DNA of 64,000 nucleotides, from the NCBI RefSeq assembly GCF_000718785.1, contig NZ_JOCA01000015.1, forward strand, positions 1 through 64,000. The letters run 5' to 3'. Under the pieces are notes generated by a model, which was given only the letters and a program-made list of their open reading frames with translations, had not been told where the DNA came from and did no database searches. Positions 59,219 to 64,000 of the stretch are shown piece after piece (the first letter of the stretch is position 1; each line of letters opens with the position of its first letter). A program made the position numbers and the translations under genes. This stretch comes from Streptomyces sp. NRRL WC-3626 (GTDB lineage: Bacteria > Actinomycetota > Actinomycetes > Streptomycetales > Streptomycetaceae).

Positions 59219-59388
59219 GACGTACAGGTTCCCGCTCCTGACCCGGTCACGTCATCCGAATATTCGGATCCCGGTAAAGAAAGTAAAGCGACCTGGAACC
59301 TCACGCACCCCTCTCCGCGTTCAAGGTGGTAGCTGTAGCTTCTAGGCCGTACGTAGCCGTACGCAAACGAGGGAAGGGACTCCCAACA

Positions 59389-59964
59389 ATGGCTGTAAGC
59401 CTGTCCAAGGGTGGCAACGTCTCGCTCACCAAGGAGGCTCCGGGCCTGACCGCCGTCACCGTGGGCCTCGGCTGGGACGTCCGCACCACCACCGGCACGG
59501 ACTTCGACCTCGACGCCTCGGCGATCGCGGTCAACACGCAGGGCCGGGTCTACTCGGACGGCCACTTCGTGTTCTTCAACAACAAGCAGACCCCGGACAA
59601 CACCATCGTCCACACCGGTGACAACCGCACGGGTGAGGGCGCCGGCGACGACGAGGCGATCAACGTCAACCTCGCCGCCCTCCCCGCCGACATCGACAAG
59701 ATCGTCTTCCCGGTGTCGATCTACGACGCCGAGAACCGCAGCCAGAACTTCGGCCAGGTGCGCAACGCGTACATCCGTATCGTCAACCAGGCCGGCGGCG
59801 CCGAGATCGCCCGCTACGACCTGTCGGAGGACGCCGCCACCGAGACCGCCATGGTCTTCGGCGAGCTGTACCGCAACGGCGCCGAGTGGAAGTTCCGCGC
59901 CGTCGGCCAGGGCTACGCCTCGGGCCTCGTGGGCATCGCCCAGGACTTCGGCGTGAGCGTCTGA
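59389..59964 (+). CDS. terD: TerD-family stress protein
   Basis: 191 aa. The [20 protein letters not shown] start, GLGWDV, and the calcium-binding FDLDASA and [17 protein letters not shown] segments are characteristic. TerD proteins bind Ca2+ and act in tellurite, oxidative and phage stress responses, and in Streptomyces also in development. A strong GGGAAGGGA ribosome site precedes ATG 59389. A possible stress promoter (GGAAC near 59295 and GTT near 59319) is spaced as for ECF sigma factors, but this is weak. Confidence 0.93.
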   Translation: MAVSLSKGGNVSLTKEAPGLTAVTVGLGWDVRTTTGTDFDLDASAIAVNTQGRVYSDGHFVFFNNKQTPDNTIVHTGDNRTGEGAGDDEAINVNLAALPADIDKIVFPVSIYDAENRSQNFGQVRNAYIRIVNQAGGAEIARYDLSEDAATETAMVFGELYRNGAEWKFRAVGQGYASGLVGIAQDFGVSV

Positions 59965-59983
59965 CGGTCACCCCGCACCCGTA

Positions 59984-60021
59984 CCGGAGCCCCCGGACCC
60001 GTCAGGGCGAGGGGGCTCCGG
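59984..60021. terminator. Bidirectional terminator between terD and the M1 peptidase gene
   Basis: Perfect 11-bp stem CCGGAGCCCCC (59984-59994) with GGGGGCTCCGG (60011-60021), 16-base loop, centred between two convergent stops. Confidence 0.85.
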
Positions 60022-60030
60022 CGCGCCCGC

Positions 60031-61443
60031 TCAGGGCCGCCGCGGCCGCCCCGCGCCGTACAGCCACTCCTCCCAGATCCCGGCGAAGTCCTTGTCCGGC
60101 GCCGCCCCCTCGACGTACGCCGTGAAGTCGCCGGTGTCCGCGTTGCCGTGCCGGTGCTCGCGCGCCCAGCCCCGCAGCAGCGCGCGGAACGCGTCGTCAC
60201 CGACCGTCTGCCGCACCTTGTGCAGCACCATCGCGCCACGCCAGTAGACCGGGACACCGGAGATCTGCTCCGCCCCCGGCGGCCGGGCGGGCGCGAAGGA
60301 CCACAGCTCCCGGTTGGACCCGGCGTCCGGGAAGTACTCCCCCGCGTACAGCGCGTCGAAGGTCCGCTGAGCGCTGTCTCCGCCGTGGTCCTCCCGCCAC
60401 AGCCACTCCGCGTAGGTCGCGAACCCCTCGTTGAGCCACATGTCCCGCCAGGACGCCGGGGTGACCGAGTCGCCGTACCACTGGTGGGCGAGCTCATGGA
60501 CCAGCAGCGGGAGGTCCGGCGCGCCGGGGAAGACCGGCCGGTTCTGCGTCTCCAGCGCGTATCCGGCGTCCTCGGGGCGCTCGACGATCGCGCCGGTGGA
60601 GGAGAACGGGTACGGCCCGAAGACCTTCTCCGCCCAGGACACCACCTCGGGAATCCGCGCCAGGACCGCACGGCTCGCCTCCGCCTGCTCCGGATCGACG
60701 GCCGTGTACACCGGCAGCCCGCCCGCGGTCACCGTGCGCCCGACCTCGTATCCGCCGATGGCCAGCGTCGCGAGATAGCTCGCCATCGGCTCACCGGTGC
60801 GCCAGCGGTACGTCGTACGGCTCCCCGCGCGCTCCTCACCGGCCGGCTCCCCGTTGGACACCACCCGCAAGCCCTTCGGCACGGTCACCGCCACGGCGTA
60901 CGTCGCCTTGTCGGAGGGGTGGTGGTTGCCCGGGAACCACGTCATGGACCCCACCGGCTCCCCCAGCGCCAGCGCCCCGTCCGCCGTACGCAGCCACCCC
61001 TCCTCGGAGCCGTCCGGGTCGGTGAGGGTCACCGGGGCGCCGCCGTAGCGGACCGCCACCCGGAAGACGCCGTCCACGGCCTCGCGCGGGCGGACGGTCA
61101 GCTCCTGCCCGTCACGGCTCCAGCGCGCGGCCGCACCGTCGACCGTGACCTCCTCGACGTCGAGGCCCTCGAGGTCGAGGTTCAGCGCGGGCAGACTCCG
61201 CGTCGCCCGGGCGGTGATCGTCGCGGTGCCGGTGAGACGGTGCGCGCCGGGGTCGTAGGCGAGGTCGAGGGCGTAGTGCCGGACGTCGTAGCCGCCGTTA
61301 CCGGCCTTCGGGAAATACGGATCCCCCAGCCCGGCACCCCCGGCACCCCCGGCGACATCCCCGGATCCGCCGTCGCAGGCGGCCACGGAGACCGCGAGCA
61401 GGGCGGCGACGGCACCACGGGACCAGGGGCGAGAAAAGCGCAC
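60031..61443 (-). CDS. M1-family zinc metallopeptidase lipoprotein
   Basis: 470 aa. The signal sequence ends in lipobox LAVSVAAC (Cys23), so it is anchored outside the membrane. The N-terminal beta-saddle domain is followed by a thermolysin-like domain with HELAHQ (316-321), third zinc ligand Glu in NEGFATYAEW, and an ALETQN exopeptidase-loop counterpart. It lacks the long C-terminal domain of large aminopeptidase N enzymes. Probably an extracellular aminopeptidase for nutrient peptides. Confidence 0.9.
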   Translation of the reverse strand: MRFSRPWSRGAVAALLAVSVAACDGGSGDVAGGAGGAGLGDPYFPKAGNGGYDVRHYALDLAYDPGAHRLTGTATITARATRSLPALNLDLEGLDVEEVTVDGAAARWSRDGQELTVRPREAVDGVFRVAVRYGGAPVTLTDPDGSEEGWLRTADGALALGEPVGSMTWFPGNHHPSDKATYAVAVTVPKGLRVVSNGEPAGEERAGSRTTYRWRTGEPMASYLATLAIGGYEVGRTVTAGGLPVYTAVDPEQAEASRAVLARIPEVVSWAEKVFGPYPFSSTGAIVERPEDAGYALETQNRPVFPGAPDLPLLVHELAHQWYGDSVTPASWRDMWLNEGFATYAEWLWREDHGGDSAQRTFDALYAGEYFPDAGSNRELWSFAPARPPGAEQISGVPVYWRGAMVLHKVRQTVGDDAFRALLRGWAREHRHGNADTGDFTAYVEGAAPDKDFAGIWEEWLYGAGRPRRP

Positions 61444-61493
61444 CCCCGGATCCTATGAGGACCGCCCCGTCGGGGCGTGACACCATCACCCCC

Positions 61494-61994
61494 GTGCTCG
61501 ACATCGGCTATGCCCTCTCCAACCGCTTCCCCGACCCTCCGCAGACCGACTACCGCCGCGCGGACGTCCACGCCCTGCGCCACGACCTGTTCTGCGGAGA
61601 CGTCTACCTCGCCGACACCGCCTCGGACCGCGAACTGTCCACAGCCTGGGGATGGGTGCCGGTGCTCGACTTCGCCTGGGCCCTGTGCGACATCGTCGAG
61701 CACGTCGACCGGGACCCCGCCGGCTCCCGCGCCTCCCGCCCCCAGCACGCGGAACTGGACTTCACCGAATCCACCGACCGCCTGCTCTTCGAGCGCCGCT
61801 TCGGCTGGGTGGACATCGAGGCCGACTGGCAGCCGGCCGACGAACCCCCGCTGACCTTCTCCCACACCGAACTCCGCCGCGAAGCCCGCGACTTCCTCCA
61901 CGACCTCCTCGCCGACCTCACGGACCTCCACGAGGACCTCGCCGAGAACCCCGCCGTCTGGACCCTCCAGGCCCGCTTCCCCCGGCTGCCGTAA
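61494..61994 (+). CDS. Conserved hypothetical protein
   Basis: 166 aa from GTG 61494 (ATG 61455 would add 13 residues). It is acidic and soluble (VLDIGYALSNRFPDPPQTDY, GWVPVLDFAWALCDIVEHVD, FSHTELRREARDFLHDLLAD). The spacing of conserved aromatics suggests a small globular immunity-like or structural protein, but no family is recognised. It is divergent from the M1 peptidase gene. Confidence 0.6.
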   Translation: MLDIGYALSNRFPDPPQTDYRRADVHALRHDLFCGDVYLADTASDRELSTAWGWVPVLDFAWALCDIVEHVDRDPAGSRASRPQHAELDFTESTDRLLFERRFGWVDIEADWQPADEPPLTFSHTELRREARDFLHDLLADLTDLHEDLAENPAVWTLQARFPRLP

Positions 61995-62006
61995 CCCCCT
62001 CCTCCC

Positions 62007-62684
62007 TCAGCCCTCGACCCTGATCCCCAGCTCCCCCGCCAGCACCGGGGCCAGGTCCAGGAGCTGGGACGTGCTGATCACCGCACCCGACAGCCGGTCC
62101 ACCCCCCTCGCGATCTCCAGCGAGGCGGCGCCCCGCAGATCCACGTCCTTCAGCGTCGCCCCCGACAGGTCCGCCCCCTTCAGGGCGCAGTCCACGAACT
62201 CCACCCGCTCCAGCCGGGCACCGCCGAAGTCCGGCTCGACCAGCACACAGCCCTCGAAGACGACGTCCTTCAGACGGGCCGACCGCAGGTTCAGGAAGTC
62301 GAGCTTGCCGCCGCGGACCAGCACCCGCTCCAGCACCGCCCCGTGCAACTGCGCCCCGCCCAGCCGCGCCTCCGTCAGCTCCACATCCCGCAGCGTCGCC
62401 TCCGCGAGATCGGTGCCCACCCCCCGGACACCGGCCAGCACCGAGTCCAGCACCCGCACCCGGGACAGCCGCGCCTCGTCCAGCGCACACCCCGTCAGCG
62501 CGCAGTCCATGAAACGCGCCCCGCCGCCGTCCTGCCCCGCGAAATCCGCCTCCAGGAACTCCAGCCCGTCGTAATCCCCGTCCGGCTCCAGCCCACCCCC
62601 CTCGAACCGCTCCAACGCGGGCAGCCGCAGCTCGGGGCGCCGCGCCCCCTTCACTCCCGGACCACCCACCGCTCTCCTCGCCAT
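62007..62684 (-). CDS. Pentapeptide-repeat protein
   Basis: 225 aa from ATG 62684. It contains about 25-30 A(D/N)LxX-type pentapeptide units (for example DLAEATLRDVELTEARLGGA, GADLSGATLKDVDLRGAASL) predicted to fold as a right-handed quadrilateral beta-helix. Some relatives mimic DNA and protect gyrase from quinolones, while most have unknown roles. It is divergent from the FAD oxidoreductase gene. Confidence 0.9.
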   Translation of the reverse strand: MARRAVGGPGVKGARRPELRLPALERFEGGGLEPDGDYDGLEFLEADFAGQDGGGARFMDCALTGCALDEARLSRVRVLDSVLAGVRGVGTDLAEATLRDVELTEARLGGAQLHGAVLERVLVRGGKLDFLNLRSARLKDVVFEGCVLVEPDFGGARLERVEFVDCALKGADLSGATLKDVDLRGAASLEIARGVDRLSGAVISTSQLLDLAPVLAGELGIRVEG

Positions 62685-62815
62685 GACCCCATGCTGCACC
62701 CGCCCACTGACAATCCCCCCGACCTGCGAAAACGCCCCGCATGTCACATTCCCGCGCACCCCCTCGTCGTATCCCCAAAGCCGGAAGGCGACCCCGACCG
62801 AGGGAGACCCCAGCC

Positions 62816-63976
62816 ATGCACCGCATCACCGTCGTCGGCGGCGGCTTCGCCGGCCTCACCGCCGCCATCACCGCCGCCGAGGCGGGCGCCAAGGTCACCG
62901 TCCACGAGGCCCACCACACCCTCGGCGGCCGCGCCCGCACCGCCGAGCAGACCTACCGCACCAACGAGGGACCGCACGCCCTCTACAACGGCGGCCCCCA
63001 CTGGACCTGGCTCCGGCAGCGCGGCCTCATCGGCCCCCTCGCCCCGCTCCCGCCCCTGGAAGCCGCCCGGCTCCGCCTCCGCCACCGCGGCACGCTGCGC
63101 CGCACCCCGCCCCTCGCCATGCTGAGACTGCTGCGCCGGAGCGTCGCCGAGGCACCCGCCGACACCGACTTCCTCACCTGGGCCACCCGGATCGCCGGCG
63201 AGGACGGCGCACGGGCCGCCGCCCACTACGCGGCCGTCGCCGTCTTCCACCACGATCCGGGTTCGCTGTCCGCCGCGTTCGTCCAGGAGCGCCTGCGCCG
63301 CGCCACCAAGCTGCCCCCGGAGGCGCACTACCCGCGCGGCGGCTGGGGCGGACTCATCGACCGGATGGCCGCCCGCGCGTGGAACCTCGGCGTACGCATG
63401 GAAACCCTCTCCCGCGTGGACACCCTGCCCACCGGCACCCCCGTCGTCGTGGCCACGTCCCTCGACTCCGCCCGCCGCCTCCTCGGCGACCCCACCCTCA
63501 CCTGGCCCAGCGGCCGCACCGTCCTGGTCGACCTCGCCGTACGCACCCGGCGCAAGGACGCCTTCGCCGTGTCCGACCTGGACGCCCCCGGCTGGCTGGA
63601 ACGGTTCACCGCCCAGGACCGCACCCTCGCCCCCGCCGGCGAACAGCTGATCCAGGGCCAGATCCCCATCGCCCCCGGCCGGTCCAAGGCCGACGGCACC
63701 GCCCGCGCGGAGGAACTCCTCGACCTCGCCTTCGAGGGCTGGCGCTCACGCGTCACCTGGCGACGGGACGCCGTGGCGAACGGCCGCACCGGCGCCGTCG
63801 ACCTGCCCGGCACCACCTGGCGCGACCGCCCCGCCATCGACCGCGGCGACGGCCTGTACCTCGCCGGCGACCAGGTCGCCGCGCCCGGCGTCCTCTCCGA
63901 GGTCTCCTTCAACAGCGCGCTGACCGCCGTCTCCCTCGCCCTCGGCCGGAACGCGCTTGACCTCAAGCACGCTTGA
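62816..63976 (+). CDS. FAD-dependent oxidoreductase (amine-oxidase/phytoene-desaturase fold)
   Basis: 386 aa. N-terminal Rossmann motif ITVVGGGFAGLTAAITAAEA, the second GG-doublet HEAHHTLGGRARTAEQ, and a C-terminal FAD site GLYLAGDQVAAPGVLSEVSF. The substrate is unknown; relatives oxidise amines, protoporphyrinogen or carotenoid precursors. GGGAGA precedes ATG 62816. No carotenoid genes are in view. Confidence 0.85.
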   Translation: MHRITVVGGGFAGLTAAITAAEAGAKVTVHEAHHTLGGRARTAEQTYRTNEGPHALYNGGPHWTWLRQRGLIGPLAPLPPLEAARLRLRHRGTLRRTPPLAMLRLLRRSVAEAPADTDFLTWATRIAGEDGARAAAHYAAVAVFHHDPGSLSAAFVQERLRRATKLPPEAHYPRGGWGGLIDRMAARAWNLGVRMETLSRVDTLPTGTPVVVATSLDSARRLLGDPTLTWPSGRTVLVDLAVRTRRKDAFAVSDLDAPGWLERFTAQDRTLAPAGEQLIQGQIPIAPGRSKADGTARAEELLDLAFEGWRSRVTWRRDAVANGRTGAVDLPGTTWRDRPAIDRGDGLYLAGDQVAAPGVLSEVSFNSALTAVSLALGRNALDLKHA

Positions 63977-64000
63977 GGTCGAAGGGTGGGAGCCGCAGCG

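Noticed and set aside
59294..59323. SigR/ECF-type promoter before terD (GGAAC ... GTT)
   Set aside because: The spacing is about 19 bases and only one box is good; too weak to list as a feature.

Overview
The window is a chromosomal segment of a Streptomyces species. The evidence is very high GC with strong GC third-position bias, frequent GTG/TTG starts with GGAGG-type ribosome sites, many lineage-typical families (DUF397, WhiJ-like XRE regulators, DUF3027, DUF2771, DUF3263, the futalosine menaquinone pathway, mycothiol-type isomerase folds, a DasR/GlcNAc locus, CdgB-like GGDEF protein, TerD) and several dispersed intergenic repeat families typical of the genus. No rRNA, tRNA, CRISPR array or intact transposon was seen.

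Left end, 1-7.8 kb (accessory). The 3' end of an M23 peptidase and its terminator are followed by a patchwork built on WhiJ-like regulatory clusters. A frameshifted DUF397 gene, a Fic protein, a DapF-like epimerase and a membrane desaturase-like enzyme sit beside an intact DUF397-DUF397-XRE operon with a divergent RsbW-like ATPase. Two DNA segments are present twice: the DUF397 3' end (about 233-330 and 4380-4476) and a 111-base promoter region (2087-2197 and 5724-5834). The foreign-looking genes therefore occupy the slots of a second, decayed copy of the cluster. Next come a winged-helix/zinc-ribbon protein and an internally deleted nuclease-like pseudogene. A second winged-helix/zinc-ribbon gene occurs at 40.3 kb, again followed by a PD-(D/E)XK-type gene (Uma2).

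7.8-23.8 kb (mostly core). DUF3027, an MFS carrier, a DUF2771 lipoprotein, mqnB and mqnD (menaquinone via futalosine), a cold-shock protein, a HAD phosphatase, a membrane protein, an XPB-type helicase with its putative accessory protein, and an ABC exporter/DUF4097 operon. A divergent MarR/GbsR-like regulator with GTTGC-type operators probably controls that operon.

23.8-41.9 kb (mixed). Aldo/keto reductase and divergent XRE regulator, HelR/HelD-like RNA polymerase motor, cutC with a DasR-like site, mycothiol/DinB-type proteins (one fused to GNAT), HD phosphohydrolase, the MurR-like regulator and murQ etherase for MurNAc-6-P recycling, an MFS drug exporter, an Old Yellow Enzyme, a Ser/Thr kinase, and the second winged-helix/nuclease pair.

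41.9-64 kb (core). groEL with two CIRCE elements, a cold-shock gene, and a threonine-synthase-family enzyme plus MoaD/ThiS-like sulfur carrier under a SAM (S-box) riboswitch. Then come glucosyl-3-phosphoglycerate synthase, otsA-otsB, and a GlcNAc locus (sugar-binding lipoprotein divergent from nagK-nagA, with two DasR sites). The remainder is a PfkB hexose kinase, a GAF-PAS-GGDEF protein, a flavin reductase, arfB, terD, an M1 peptidase lipoprotein, a pentapeptide-repeat protein and an FAD oxidoreductase.

Points of most interest: the SAM riboswitch over a threonine-synthase-like enzyme coupled to a sulfur carrier (suggesting a homocysteine-forming route), the repeated winged-helix/zinc-ribbon plus PD-(D/E)XK module, and the recombined WhiJ-like cluster carrying fic and dapF-desaturase. 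All coordinates come from reading the sequence by eye. Family assignments rest on motif recognition, not on searches.
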